Source: JAMXLO01 sp963819855
Lineage (GTDB): Bacteria > Pseudomonadota > Alphaproteobacteria > Acetobacterales > Acetobacteraceae
Reading direction: 5' to 3'
NCBI GenBank assembly: GCA_963819855.1
Contig: CAWFYC010000015.1
Coordinates: 173,301 to 237,300, forward strand
DNA: 64,000 nucleotides
The translations under genes were made by a program, and so were the position numbers. The notes under the pieces were generated by a model. That model did not search any database. It saw only the letters and a list, made by a program, of their open reading frames with translations, and was not told the DNA's origin. Below are positions 10,148-19,115 of the stretch, piece by piece. Numbering within the stretch: the stretch's first letter is position 1; every line of letters begins with the position of its first letter.

Positions 10148-12465
10148 GGCGCTCCCAATGGTGCAATCTGCCAGATTGCGAATGGCAGATCAGCGGGATC
10201 GAGACGTATGCGCTGCTGCTTGCCGGTCCAGTCAAAACGATGACCGCGCATCAGGTCGGTGGCTGCGAGCGACTCGTGGTCCGGCAGGTCCCATTCCCAT
10301 AGTGGAATCTCGATAGCCGCTTCCTGCGCGCCATTTGGATCGAGGCTGACCGCGACGAGGATCATGTCGCGTCCGCCTGGTACTCGCTTGCCATACAGCA
10401 AAACCTGTTCGTTGAAGGCCGGATAGAAGGTCAGGCCGAGATGAGTCTGCAACGCCGGATGCGCCCGGCGGATGCGGTTGAGCGCGGATATTTCTGCCAC
10501 AATGTTGCCCGGCGCCGCAAAGTCGCGCACGCGGATCTGATATTTCTCGGAATCGAGATACTCCTCACGTCCCGGCAGCGGCGCCGCCTCGCAGAGTTCG
10601 AAGCCGGAATACATGCCCCACAGTCCTGACAGCGTGCACGCCAGCGCCGCGCGGATCAGGAATCCCGGCCGGCCGGAGGTTTGCAGGAAAGGCGGATTGA
10701 TGTCCGGTGTGTTGACGAAAAAGTTCGGCCGGAAGAAATCCCGCACCGGCGCTTCATTCAGCTCCGTCAGGTACTCGATGATCTCCTGCTTCGTGTTGCG
10801 CCAGGTGAAGTAGGTGTAGGACTGGGTGAATCCGACCTTGGCCAGTCGGTACATCAGCTTTGGCCGGGTGAACGCCTCGGCCAGGAAGATCACGTCGGGA
10901 TGTCGGCCGCGAATATCGGCGATCATCCATTGCCAGAACGGCAGCGGCTTGGTGTGCGGATTGTCGACCCGGAAGATGCGAACACCCTGATCGACCCAGA
11001 ACTGGATCACGTCGCGCAGCGCCAACCACAGTGCCGGCATCGCCGCCTTGGCGTAGAAGTCGGGATTGACGATGTCCTCGTATTTCTTTGGCGGGTTCTC
11101 GGCGAAGCGCATCGAACCGTCGGGGCGCCAGCGGAACCAGGCGGGATGCTGACGCAGCCACGGATGGTCCGGCGAGCACTGAACGGCGAAATCGATTGCG
11201 ATTTCCAGTTCGTTTTCTTTCGCCGCAGCGACCAGGGTACGAAAGTCATCCAGCGTACCAAGCTGCGGATGGACGGCATCGTACCCGCCCTCCAGCCCGC
11301 CGATGGCATAGGGACTGCCAACGTCATCCGGCTCCGCTCGCAGCGCGTTGTTGCGCCCCTTGCGGTTGATGGCACCGATTGGATGAATCGGTGGGAAATA
11401 CAGCACGTCAAAGCCCATCGCGCGGATCGCCGGAAGACGCGCAGTCACATCGGTGAACGTGCCGTGCCGTGCCGGATCGTCCGTGGCCGAGCGCGGGAAC
11501 ATTTCATACCAGCTTGCGAAACCGGCCTGGGGACGATCGACATCGAGCGGCAGTGCAGGCGCGTGTTCCGCGGCAAACGGTCTGCTGTCGGCTGCATGCA
11601 TTGCCAGGGCGGTTTCCTCCGCGAGCAGCAGAGCAACCTGTTGCGAGGTATCCGCCGATCGCACCCGTGTTGCGATCTCCGCGTGGTCCGCCGCCTCGAT
11701 CATGCGACAGCCCTCTTCGATTTCCAGCGTTATGGTCTGTCCGGCCGAGTGTTTGGCGGAAAGATCGTGTCGGAAGGTTCCCCAGGCGTCCCACCATGCC
11801 TGAACCGTGAACCGATGCCGGCCGATGCGCGTCGGCGCGAAACCTACTTCCCAGCGATCATTCTCCACCAACTGCATCGCGACGCGTTGCCAGTCTGTTT
11901 CGTCGTCCGCGCGCCACAGCAGTGCAGCAGCCAACACGTCATGGCCATCACAGACGATGTCGGCGCTCACGGTGACGTTCTCACCGATCAGGCGCTTCAC
12001 GGCAAACGCGCCATCTGGCACGCGCGGACGAATTGCCTCGATGGCAATTCGCGTGGCCGCAAGTCGCGACCGTTTCAGGTCTTCATCGCGGACCAACGGA
12101 TGCATCACCGGCTGGGTCCCCGCATAGAACAGAACGCGCACCTCCCCAGGTTCCATGTCCGCAGTCGCGCCGTCGAGTGGCCCCTTCAGCGCGAACGCCG
12201 CGCCCGCCTGCGGTGGCAGCGGCGAGACTGAGAGGCCGAGTGACGCGCCGCGTCCGATATCGGGATTGGCAAACACTGCCACAGCGCGAGAGGCATCGCG
12301 TACATCGGTCGCATCGGTTCGCAGCAACGCTGTGACAGGCTCATGCGCCTCGGTGAGCTGGAGCAGCTTACCATCGACCTGATAGGCTGCAACGCAATCG
12401 ACCAGGGCGTTGGCGGCCGCGACGTCTGCAGTGAGATCGCACGGCGCCTCGGCGCGGGCACGCAC
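10144..12465 (-). CDS. glgE: Alpha-1,4-glucan:maltose-1-phosphate maltosyltransferase, catalytic part (GlgE)
   Basis: GlgE transfers maltose from maltose-1-phosphate to the end of an alpha-1,4-glucan chain in the cytoplasm. The 773 residues open in this frame at a GTG and include the N-terminal sandwich domains, then a GH13_3 barrel with FPPIHPIGAINRKGRNN, the nucleophile in IFRVDNPHTKPLPFW, and the acid/base Glu in VIFLAEAFTRPKLMY. The frame stays open upstream of this GTG without a stop, and the sequence before it (FDAASATPEDF) continues GlgE-like sequence. This part and the ORF above it are therefore probably one long gene broken by a single extra base near 12517. The 4-base overlap with treS supports one operon. 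Confidence 0.9.
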   Translation of the reverse strand: MRARAEAPCDLTADVAAANALVDCVAAYQVDGKLLQLTEAHEPVTALLRTDATDVRDASRAVAVFANPDIGRGASLGLSVSPLPPQAGAAFALKGPLDGATADMEPGEVRVLFYAGTQPVMHPLVRDEDLKRSRLAATRIAIEAIRPRVPDGAFAVKRLIGENVTVSADIVCDGHDVLAAALLWRADDETDWQRVAMQLVENDRWEVGFAPTRIGRHRFTVQAWWDAWGTFRHDLSAKHSAGQTITLEIEEGCRMIEAADHAEIATRVRSADTSQQVALLLAEETALAMHAADSRPFAAEHAPALPLDVDRPQAGFASWYEMFPRSATDDPARHGTFTDVTARLPAIRAMGFDVLYFPPIHPIGAINRKGRNNALRAEPDDVGSPYAIGGLEGGYDAVHPQLGTLDDFRTLVAAAKENELEIAIDFAVQCSPDHPWLRQHPAWFRWRPDGSMRFAENPPKKYEDIVNPDFYAKAAMPALWLALRDVIQFWVDQGVRIFRVDNPHTKPLPFWQWMIADIRGRHPDVIFLAEAFTRPKLMYRLAKVGFTQSYTYFTWRNTKQEIIEYLTELNEAPVRDFFRPNFFVNTPDINPPFLQTSGRPGFLIRAALACTLSGLWGMYSGFELCEAAPLPGREEYLDSEKYQIRVRDFAAPGNIVAEISALNRIRRAHPALQTHLGLTFYPAFNEQVLLYGKRVPGGRDMILVAVSLDPNGAQEAAIEIPLWEWDLPDHESLAATDLMRGHRFDWTGKQQRIRLDPADLPFAIWQIAPLGAP

Positions 12466-13378
12466 GAAATCCTCTGGAGTAGCCGATGCGGCATCGAACG
12501 CGCGGCCCGTTGCGTACCTCGAATCCCATCGGCACGAACAGACCGTTCCCGACAGAAGCTGCCAGCCGCAATGCGAAACGATAGTCCGTTGGAGCGTCGC
12601 TGCCCAGCGGCAGGCGCATCGCGCGCCGTTCGAAGAAAGACGGCTCAGGCGAGGCGATCGTAGGCGCGATGCGCCGCAATAGCCCGATCTCCTCGATCAG
12701 CCAGTGCGCCCGGCCGTCCCACCATGCAAGCGAGGAACAAACGCCGTCGAAGCCAACCCCTTCCAGCGGCGGCAGCGCCGCGCGCTCGACCGCTGGCGTC
12801 CAGGCCAGAAATCGGCACTGTGGAAACTCCTGCTTCAGCCTGCTGATAATCCGCCGCCAGAGCGACGGCGGTGCGCGATCCGGTCGCAGGCAACGGAACC
12901 CGGCGATCCCCGCCTGCACCACACGCGAAAGCCGATCCAGCCACCACGCCGCCAAGGCCTCGGCGACCTCGGTCTGCTGCAACCGCGCATAGGCGACATC
13001 CAGCCGATGCGGCGCGCGCCACGGATTGGGCAACGAACCGCATCCGTCCGGCGCGAACCACTGTTCCTCGCGACGGCGAATCGCGGCATCGATCGCGACC
13101 TGATCGATGGCCAGGTCGAGCCACACCTTTAGGCCCTGGTCCCCGGCCTGGTGAGCGATGGCGGATATGCCCTTGTCAGCGGAGCCGGACCAGCCCAGCA
13201 CCGGATGCAGTGCCTCATGATCGGCAGTAACGAAGATGTCGCCGCTGGCACCCGGTACAAAGGGTGGCGCCATGCAGACGGTATCGAACCCCATGGCACG
13301 GCAGCGCGCAAAATGCGAGGGCCACTCGGACAGTGCTCCGGCAACCAGCGGATGCAGATGATAGATCTTTGGTGCCAT
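12368..13378 (-). pseudogene. glgE: N-terminal domain of a long-form GlgE, separated by a frameshift near 12517
   Basis: Starting at MAPKIYHLHPLVAG this frame encodes about 290 residues of an amylase-like barrel (MGFDTVCMAPPFVPG, then VWLDLAIDQVA, then LWRRIISRLKQEFPQCRFLAWT) ending at GNGLFVPMGFE. Dropping one base near 12517 joins MGFE directly to YATGRAFDAASATPEDF in the GlgE frame, giving one protein of roughly 1070 residues. Long GlgE proteins with such a domain are known in alphaproteobacteria. The usual catalytic Asp and Glu motifs of GH13 are not evident, so this domain is probably non-catalytic. Residues after MGFE in this frame are shadow sequence. An alternative start, MERRDYRPPEQ at 13429, cannot be excluded. 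Confidence 0.75.
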
Positions 13379-13730
13379 GCGGTGCGTGGGTCCGTTTTGC
13401 TCAGGAGGGCGGTAATCGCGACGTTCCATTGCCTCGGGGTGAAGTGAACGGCAGTTTGCGGCACCCTCAGGGCATACGCTGTAACGTTTGCGCCCCCTCC
13501 TGTTCACTTAGCCGGGAGCGGCCGCATCCACAATTGTCCGTGAAGGTTTGTGATGCTGATCATTAATAATGCGTGTCCAACGGATTACGGCCGCAACGGA
13601 GCGGAGGCATACGAGCGATTTACCGCCACCCACAACGGCGTGCCGCGATCGCCTGTCTGGACGGCTGCACACCCTTGATGCGTGCCACTAGGAATGTGCT
13701 AAATCGCGCTGAATTACGGATATTGTTCGG
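13379..13730. other. Intergenic region between glgE operon and acyltransferase gene
   Basis: This divergent 350-base region must hold the promoters of the glucan operon (minus) and of the acyltransferase gene (plus). I see no convincing coding frame, RNA gene or strong hairpin. The part near 13560-13575 is AT-richer than its surroundings (cattaataatg), as expected for a promoter, but I cannot assign -35 and -10 boxes with confidence. Confidence 0.4.
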
Positions 13731-14807
13731 ATGCGCTCAGCGAAGATCGAGTCGGTGCAGGCGCTCCGCGCCGTGGCCGCTCTCAGTATCGCCATCCTGC
13801 ATGTGCTGCATGAGGCGACCGGCCTCGATTCCGGCGGGATGATCGCACGCTGGCATGCCGCACTGCCGTGGGCCGCGGGGGTCGATCTGTTCTTTGTCAT
13901 CTCGGGCTTTGTGATGGTTTACGCCTCGGACGAGCTGTTCGGCCGGCTCGATGCCCCCAGGCTGTTCATTGTCCGGCGTCTGATCCGCATCGTGCCGCTG
14001 TACTGGGCGGCGACAACACTGTTTCTGTTGGTTGCACTGACCGCGCGTTCCTCGGTGAGTGAGGGGATTGGCAGTGTGACCAACGTCATTATGAGCTATG
14101 CCTTTCTGCCGACGCGACGTCCTGATGGCAGCATTCAGCCGATCTACAGCCTCGGCTGGACGCTGAATTACGAGATGCTGTTCTACGTAGTGTTCGCGGC
14201 GTGCATCTGGCAGGCGCGACGCCGTGCGCTGCTGCTTGTCACGCTGGTGCTGGGCACCGCGATTGCGGTGCATCGCCTGGTGCCGGCTCAGGCCACGGCG
14301 CTGGTGTTCTGGACCGACCCGATCATGGCCGAATTCCTGTTCGGGATGGCGATCGCATCGGTCGCGGCGACGGGATTCACTTTATCGGGCGCGATACGCG
14401 CCGGCCTGATCGTGTCTGCTCTGATACTGCTGATGGCCGGCCACCTGATCGCGACCGACGCGAGCGGGCCGGTAATGACCGGCGTGCCGGTGGCGATGTT
14501 GGTGACCGCCGCGGTGCTTGGACGGGCGGCGCGAGTGCCGCGGGCACTGCTCGTTCTGGGCGACGCGTCGTATGCGCTGTATCTGGTCCATCCGTTCCCG
14601 ATGCGGGCGGTTGGGCTACTTTGGCACCGGCTGCACCTGTCAGGGCCGGTTGCGGCGGTCGCATATGCCGCCGTGTCGCTGCTGTTGGCGGTCGCTGCCG
14701 CCGTCGCAGTGTATACGTGGTTCGAGCGGCCCGTCGGCGCCTGGCTGCGGGCGCGCCTGGCGAGGTCGCGGGTCCGGCAGGCTCCCCTCACCCACGCCGC
14801 GACCTGA
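13731..14807 (+). CDS. Acyltransferase family 3 membrane protein (OafA/YrhL type)
   Basis: A 358-residue integral membrane acyltransferase, probably O-acylating a surface glycan or lipid from an acyl-CoA donor. It has about ten hydrophobic segments. Family marks are the early IQALRAVAAL-like stretch (VQALRAVAAL) with a following His in AILHVLHEATG, then VDLFFVISGFVMVY near residue 50, the RRLIRIVPLYWAATT loop, SLGWTLNYEMLFYVVF, and SYALYLVHPFPM near the end. The length fits the short form without an SGNH domain. It is transcribed away from the glucan operon and has no linked glycan genes, so the acceptor is unknown. Confidence 0.85.
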   Translation: MRSAKIESVQALRAVAALSIAILHVLHEATGLDSGGMIARWHAALPWAAGVDLFFVISGFVMVYASDELFGRLDAPRLFIVRRLIRIVPLYWAATTLFLLVALTARSSVSEGIGSVTNVIMSYAFLPTRRPDGSIQPIYSLGWTLNYEMLFYVVFAACIWQARRRALLLVTLVLGTAIAVHRLVPAQATALVFWTDPIMAEFLFGMAIASVAATGFTLSGAIRAGLIVSALILLMAGHLIATDASGPVMTGVPVAMLVTAAVLGRAARVPRALLVLGDASYALYLVHPFPMRAVGLLWHRLHLSGPVAAVAYAAVSLLLAVAAAVAVYTWFERPVGAWLRARLARSRVRQAPLTHAAT

Positions 14808-14843
14808 CAGCACAATCGCCGGAGACGGCCGGGGAGCGATCGG

Positions 14844-14981
14844 CTACCCGCAATAGAGCAGGATCATCGACAGCCAGGTGTGGCAAAAATTCGTGCCGTC
14901 CACCCACGACTTGATGATCGTCACCACCGCGACCCCGGCCAGAACGGCGACGGGAGCGGCAAGCCAGATAATCAGTCGCAT
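14844..14981 (-). CDS. Putative 45-residue membrane protein
   Basis: A short frame starting MRLIIWLAAPVAVLAGVAVV, with a single strong hydrophobic helix of about 22 residues followed by a polar tail (KSWVDGTNFCHTWLSMILLY). A GGAAG sequence lies about 12 bases before the ATG. There is no recognisable family. It sits alone between the acyltransferase gene and a REP element. Small size makes the call uncertain; the membrane segment and ribosome binding site are the only support. Confidence 0.4.
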   Translation of the reverse strand: MRLIIWLAAPVAVLAGVAVVTIIKSWVDGTNFCHTWLSMILLYCG

Positions 14982-15055
14982 GTCCGGTACATCTTCCAAG
15001 AGAAGTGCTGCGCCGCCTTGGCTCCTAACACGAAACCACACTGCCGTACCGACGC

Positions 15056-15134
15056 GTCATTCCCGCGCAAGCGGGAACCCAGGGCGACGGCATGGACCTC
15101 CATCTTCCTGGGTTCCCGCTTGCGCGGGAATGAC
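15056..15134. repeat. Pair of inverted REP elements forming a long hairpin
   Basis: Two 28-base copies, 15056-15083 and 15107-15134, are perfect reverse complements separated by 23 bases. Each copy also contains its own small palindrome, tcccgcgcaagcggga. The same core recurs near 17290 and 37484, so it is a dispersed REP-like family. Placed past the end of the amine oxidase gene it could also act as a transcription end or mRNA 3' stabiliser. Confidence 0.85.
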
Positions 15135-15259
15135 AGGTGAGAGCCGGGTCCGCCCGGCCGGCTGGTGGTGAACTCGCGATGACAAGCCGCGTTTCCAGTC
15201 AACCTGAATGTGCGCCAACCGCATCTGCACCCCCTCGCCTGCTCCCAACATTATCCGCC

Positions 15260-17245
15260 TCAGTCGCAGCAGCCTGCCTTCGTGGAGGTGCAGCAACTCG
15301 CCGTGTTCGTTGTTCGCGGCAGGTCGATCACCGGGTTCTGGTCGAAGAAACCGAACGGCAGCAACTTGAAGCCGCAGACGACGCAGGGCTGGACCGGATG
15401 ATCCTCCGGGCGCGGCAGATGATGCAATCCGAAACTGTGCCACAGAACGATATCGGTGTTCTCGACCTTCCGGTCGTGCGCGGTCCAGGCCGGCAGACCG
15501 TCGTCGCCGCGCGATTGGTTGACGAACTCGCCGGCCGGGAACCGTTCCTCCCGGTGGAACGGCGTGACCCAGATCTGGTGCTGGATGAATCGGCCGCGGC
15601 GCCCGGATGGGCTGTCCGGATCAGTGAAGGGCTGCACCGCGGAGCCGGCCTCCAGCTTGTAGGCGGTCGGCTTGCCGACCCAGTTCCGCGCCTCCGGATT
15701 GACGATCTTCCAGTAGCGCATCCGGGAGAAGTCGCTGTTGCGCCGTGCCGCGCATTCGGTGGTAAGCGGCCGTTCCTCGACATGGAACGCGTTGCCGTAC
15801 GGATTCTCCGGCCCGGTGGCCGGCGCGATCGTATCGCATTCGACCACGGTGTTGCCCGGCCCGTCGACCTCCATGTCCAGCCGGGCGCAGAAAATGTGCT
15901 GATGGATGTGGCCAACGATACCCGGCGCCACTTCCGATCCGTATTTGCCCGGCTGACCAGGATGACAGGCGGCGGTGTTGATGATGCCGGTCGCCTTCAT
16001 CTCATACTCGATTCGGCCATCCTGATGCAGATACCAGTACGACGCGTATTCGTAGTTGCCGATGGTGGAAATCGACGAGATCACCAGCTTTCTGGCACGA
16101 CGAACCTCGGTGCGGCCGCTGCGAACGTCGAAATGCTTCCAGGAAAGGCCGGCATCTTCCTCGTGCAGGCAGATGGCGTTGTCGATCGTGCGCGGGATGC
16201 CGAACAGATCCGGAACCACGGCATCGAAATAACGAATCGTGCCCAGACAGTCGCAGCCAAGCGTCAGCGAGTTGGCCATCCGGCCGAAGCCGACTTCTCC
16301 GCTGTCGAATACGTTTTTCCGGTAGTGGCTGCGCTCGGGTGTACCGTACGGCACGACCATCTCGGCGATCGATGCGCGATAGACAACCGGCCGCCGGCGC
16401 CCTTGATGGGTGTAGCCGATGGTGTGGAGTACCAGGCCCTCGCGGCCGTTGAAGCCGATGCGGAAATCCCAGTTCTCCCAGGCGACCAGATTGCCCGATA
16501 CGCGGTACCCGGGACCGGCCGGCTGCACCACATCGAGCGGCGCGGACGGTGCCCTGAATTCCGTCAGCAGGTCCGCATCGAAGTTCAGCGGTGTGCGCGG
16601 GACCGGGACGTAGTCACCGGCCGCTTCGAAGTGGTCATCGACCCGCAGGATCTCCAGCGTGCTCAGGTCGATCAGCGCGTGCAGCCCCTCGACCGGATGG
16701 GCGTAGTAATTGTCGAGCGGGAAATTGCGCATCCAGACAAAGCAGTTGAGTACCCGCCGGCCCTGCTCGACCTCGTAGCCGAACTCGCCCACCGTCCACG
16801 GGTCGATGCACATGTTGTCGACCTCGGCCAACAGGCCCCGGCGTCGCAGCGCCTCCTGAAAGCGTGAATCCGCTTTCACCGTCTTCTCGATCAGCAGAAC
16901 CTCTTCCACCGCGACCATGGCCCGCGCATCGGCCTTGAATGTTTCAGAGATGACCTCGCCGCGTTGGAGATCGGCGCGGCCCTGCCAGACGCCCATGACG
17001 CCACGCCGGTAGATGTTGAAGCGGGCAATGCGGGAGAACGGTGTTCCCTCGACATGATTGCGCACAACCTCCTTGTCGGGCTCCTCGATGTCGATCGTCT
17101 CGACGCGCAGATCGTTCCCCCAGGGGAAATGCGCCTGAATGATCGTTGTAGCCCGCGTGATCTCCAGCGCGGAGAGCGGATCGAGCGGGTGAGCCACCTT
17201 GTCGACGCCCCCATGGACGGATGACGTGTGAACGGGACTGTCCAT
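15260..17245 (-). CDS. Copper-containing primary amine oxidase
   Basis: Oxidatively deaminates primary amines to aldehyde, ammonia and hydrogen peroxide, using copper and topaquinone. About 661 residues from MDSPVHTSSV, which has GGAG about 12 bases upstream; a TTG seven codons earlier is the alternative. The topaquinone Tyr lies in STIGNYEYASY, the catalytic base Asp in IRYFDAVVPDLFG, two copper His in HIHQH and the third in LWHSFGLHHLPRPEDHP. There is no signal peptide, so it is likely cytoplasmic, as in Arthrobacter enzymes. The C-terminus ends in an odd cysteine-rich tail, ASCCTSTKAGCCD. It is divergent from the GMC oxidoreductase gene. Confidence 0.95.
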   Translation of the reverse strand: MDSPVHTSSVHGGVDKVAHPLDPLSALEITRATTIIQAHFPWGNDLRVETIDIEEPDKEVVRNHVEGTPFSRIARFNIYRRGVMGVWQGRADLQRGEVISETFKADARAMVAVEEVLLIEKTVKADSRFQEALRRRGLLAEVDNMCIDPWTVGEFGYEVEQGRRVLNCFVWMRNFPLDNYYAHPVEGLHALIDLSTLEILRVDDHFEAAGDYVPVPRTPLNFDADLLTEFRAPSAPLDVVQPAGPGYRVSGNLVAWENWDFRIGFNGREGLVLHTIGYTHQGRRRPVVYRASIAEMVVPYGTPERSHYRKNVFDSGEVGFGRMANSLTLGCDCLGTIRYFDAVVPDLFGIPRTIDNAICLHEEDAGLSWKHFDVRSGRTEVRRARKLVISSISTIGNYEYASYWYLHQDGRIEYEMKATGIINTAACHPGQPGKYGSEVAPGIVGHIHQHIFCARLDMEVDGPGNTVVECDTIAPATGPENPYGNAFHVEERPLTTECAARRNSDFSRMRYWKIVNPEARNWVGKPTAYKLEAGSAVQPFTDPDSPSGRRGRFIQHQIWVTPFHREERFPAGEFVNQSRGDDGLPAWTAHDRKVENTDIVLWHSFGLHHLPRPEDHPVQPCVVCGFKLLPFGFFDQNPVIDLPRTTNTASCCTSTKAGCCD

Positions 17246-17289
17246 CGTGTGCTTGCTCCGACTCAAACAGGTGAAGTATCGCCACCTGT

Positions 17290-17315
17290 GTCATTCCCGC
17301 GTACGCGGGGATGAC
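17290..17315. repeat. REP-like palindrome upstream of the amine oxidase gene
   Basis: A 26-base near-perfect palindrome containing cccgcgtacgcggg, related to the REP pair at 15056-15134 by its gtcattcccgcg half. It lies 45 bases before the amine oxidase ATG, in the divergent promoter region shared with the GMC gene. Confidence 0.7.
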
Positions 17316-17510
17316 GTGATTTACGCACCGCCGCATCATCCGATTGCATCAGCACTGGCTCCTCGCTCGAACTTGCCTGGTGCCGCAACGGCGTGCAGCC
17401 CAATTTCAGCTTATCACGCGGCTGGCCGAGCCACCACGCCGGCCTGCCGTTGACAACCGCACCGGCAACACCCTCGACTGCTGCGACCCGAGACCAGGTG
17501 AGACTCATCC

Positions 17511-19091
17511 ATGACAAATCCGGTCGACGTCCTGATCATCGGCGCAGGCGCCTCGGGCGCGGCGGTGGCCTGGAGCCTCGCCGAGACGAAGATGCACATT
17601 CTTTGTCTCGAACAGGGCGATTGGATGAAGCCATCGGAGTACCCGAGCTCAGGCCGCGACTGGGAGGCACGCCAGCTAGACGACTTTCATTACAGCCCGA
17701 ACCGCCGCGCGCGCGACACCGACTACCCGATCAATGAACAGAATTCACCGATCAAGGTCGCCAATTTCAATGGGGTGGGCGGCGGGACCGTGCTGTATGC
17801 GGGCCATTTCCCCCGCTTCCACCCGTCCGACTTCCGGGTGCGCACATTGGACGGCGTGGCCGACGACTGGCCGATCGATTATGCGGCGCTGGAGCCGTTC
17901 TACAACGAGAACGACCGTATGATGGGCGTGTCGGGTCTGGCGGGCGATCCGGCCTATCCGTCGCATGAACCGATGATGCCGCCGCTGCCGCTGGGCCGCT
18001 CCGGCACCACGCTGGCGCGCGGGCTCAACACACTCGGCTGGCACTGGTGGCCATCGGACAGCGCGATCGCGTCGGTGGACTACGAAGGGCGCGCGAAATG
18101 CATCAATCTCGCGCACTGCACCGCGGGCTGCGCGCAGGGCGCCAAGGCGAGCACCGACATCACCTACTGGCCGGCCGCGATCCGCGCCGGTGTCGAACTG
18201 CGCACCAGGTGCCGGGTGCGCGAGATCACCACCAACGAACACGGCATGGCGTCGGGCGTGGTGTATTACGATGCCGACGGGATCGAGCATTTCCAGCCGG
18301 CCGAGGTGGTCATTCTCGCCTGCAACGCAATCGGCACGGCGCGCACTTTGTTGAATTCGAACGGACTCGCCAATTCCAGCGGCCTGGTCGGCAAGAACCT
18401 GATGTTCCATCCCTACGCGCGCATCGCCGGCTATTTCGACCAGGAGGTGGATGGCAATCGCGGCCCGGGCAATTGCATCTGGAGCCAGGAGTTCTACGAG
18501 ACCGACCGCTCTCGTGGCTTCGTGCGCGGCTATACGTTTGAATTCTCCCGTGGCCAGAACCAGGTGATGGCCGCCATTCATGGCGAGCAGATCGGGCGCC
18601 TGCCCTGGGGCGCCGAGCACCACCGCGCCTATCGCGGACTGTTCCAACACCGGACCGGCATGGTGGCGATCTGCGAGGACCTGCCGGAGGAGCACAACAC
18701 CGTCACGCTCGATCCAGTGCTGAAGGATTCCAACGGCATTCCGGCGCCGAAGGTCACCTACACGCTGAGCGAGAACAGCCGCCGCATGCTCGATCATGCG
18801 GTGGCACGGGCGACCGAGATCCTGCGCGCCGCGGGTGCCCACGACGTCTGGCACGAGGCGCCACTGACGGATGGCGGTTGGCATCTGATGGGCACCGCGC
18901 GCATGGGCACCGATCCGGGGCGCAGCGTCGTGAACGAATGGGGCCGCAGCCACGACGTGAAGAACCTGTTCATCGTCGACGGCAGCATCTTCGTCACCTC
19001 GGCTGGCGTTAACCCGACCCGCACGATCCAGGCGCTGGCGCTGTATGTCGCCGACAGCATCAAGCAGCGCCTGGCAACTCTGTTCGATTGA
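17511..19091 (+). CDS. GMC-family FAD oxidoreductase
   Basis: A 526-residue flavoprotein that oxidises an alcohol or sugar substrate. The N-terminal FAD motif DVLIIGAGASGAAVAWSL is at residues 6-23. Then come the GMC stretch VANFNGVGGGTVLYAGHFPR near 80-100, a cysteine-containing NLAHCTAGCAQGAK loop near 200, and the C-terminal GGWHLMGTARMGTDP followed by FVTSAGVNPTRTIQALAL, which carries the active-site Asn and FAD contacts. It resembles the large subunit of gluconate-2-dehydrogenase-type GMC enzymes more than choline dehydrogenase, but no small or cytochrome subunit is adjacent. There is no signal peptide. A 24-base gap leads to the CocE/NonD gene. Confidence 0.88.
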   Translation: MTNPVDVLIIGAGASGAAVAWSLAETKMHILCLEQGDWMKPSEYPSSGRDWEARQLDDFHYSPNRRARDTDYPINEQNSPIKVANFNGVGGGTVLYAGHFPRFHPSDFRVRTLDGVADDWPIDYAALEPFYNENDRMMGVSGLAGDPAYPSHEPMMPPLPLGRSGTTLARGLNTLGWHWWPSDSAIASVDYEGRAKCINLAHCTAGCAQGAKASTDITYWPAAIRAGVELRTRCRVREITTNEHGMASGVVYYDADGIEHFQPAEVVILACNAIGTARTLLNSNGLANSSGLVGKNLMFHPYARIAGYFDQEVDGNRGPGNCIWSQEFYETDRSRGFVRGYTFEFSRGQNQVMAAIHGEQIGRLPWGAEHHRAYRGLFQHRTGMVAICEDLPEEHNTVTLDPVLKDSNGIPAPKVTYTLSENSRRMLDHAVARATEILRAAGAHDVWHEAPLTDGGWHLMGTARMGTDPGRSVVNEWGRSHDVKNLFIVDGSIFVTSAGVNPTRTIQALALYVADSIKQRLATLFD

Positions 19092-19115
19092 CCCGGGCCC
19101 ACACGGCGCACGCAC

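Noticed and set aside
5541..10243. Long plus-strand open frames opposite glgB and treS
   Set aside because: Shadow frames produced by high GC third positions; the minus-strand genes have full catalytic motifs.
12510..12525. Programmed ribosomal frameshift in glgE
   Set aside because: No slippery heptamer or downstream structure, and similar one-base breaks occur in unrelated genes, pointing to sequence error.
15056..15134. CRISPR-like repeats
   Set aside because: Only two inverted copies with a single spacer; direct repeats with regular spacers are absent and no cas gene is near.
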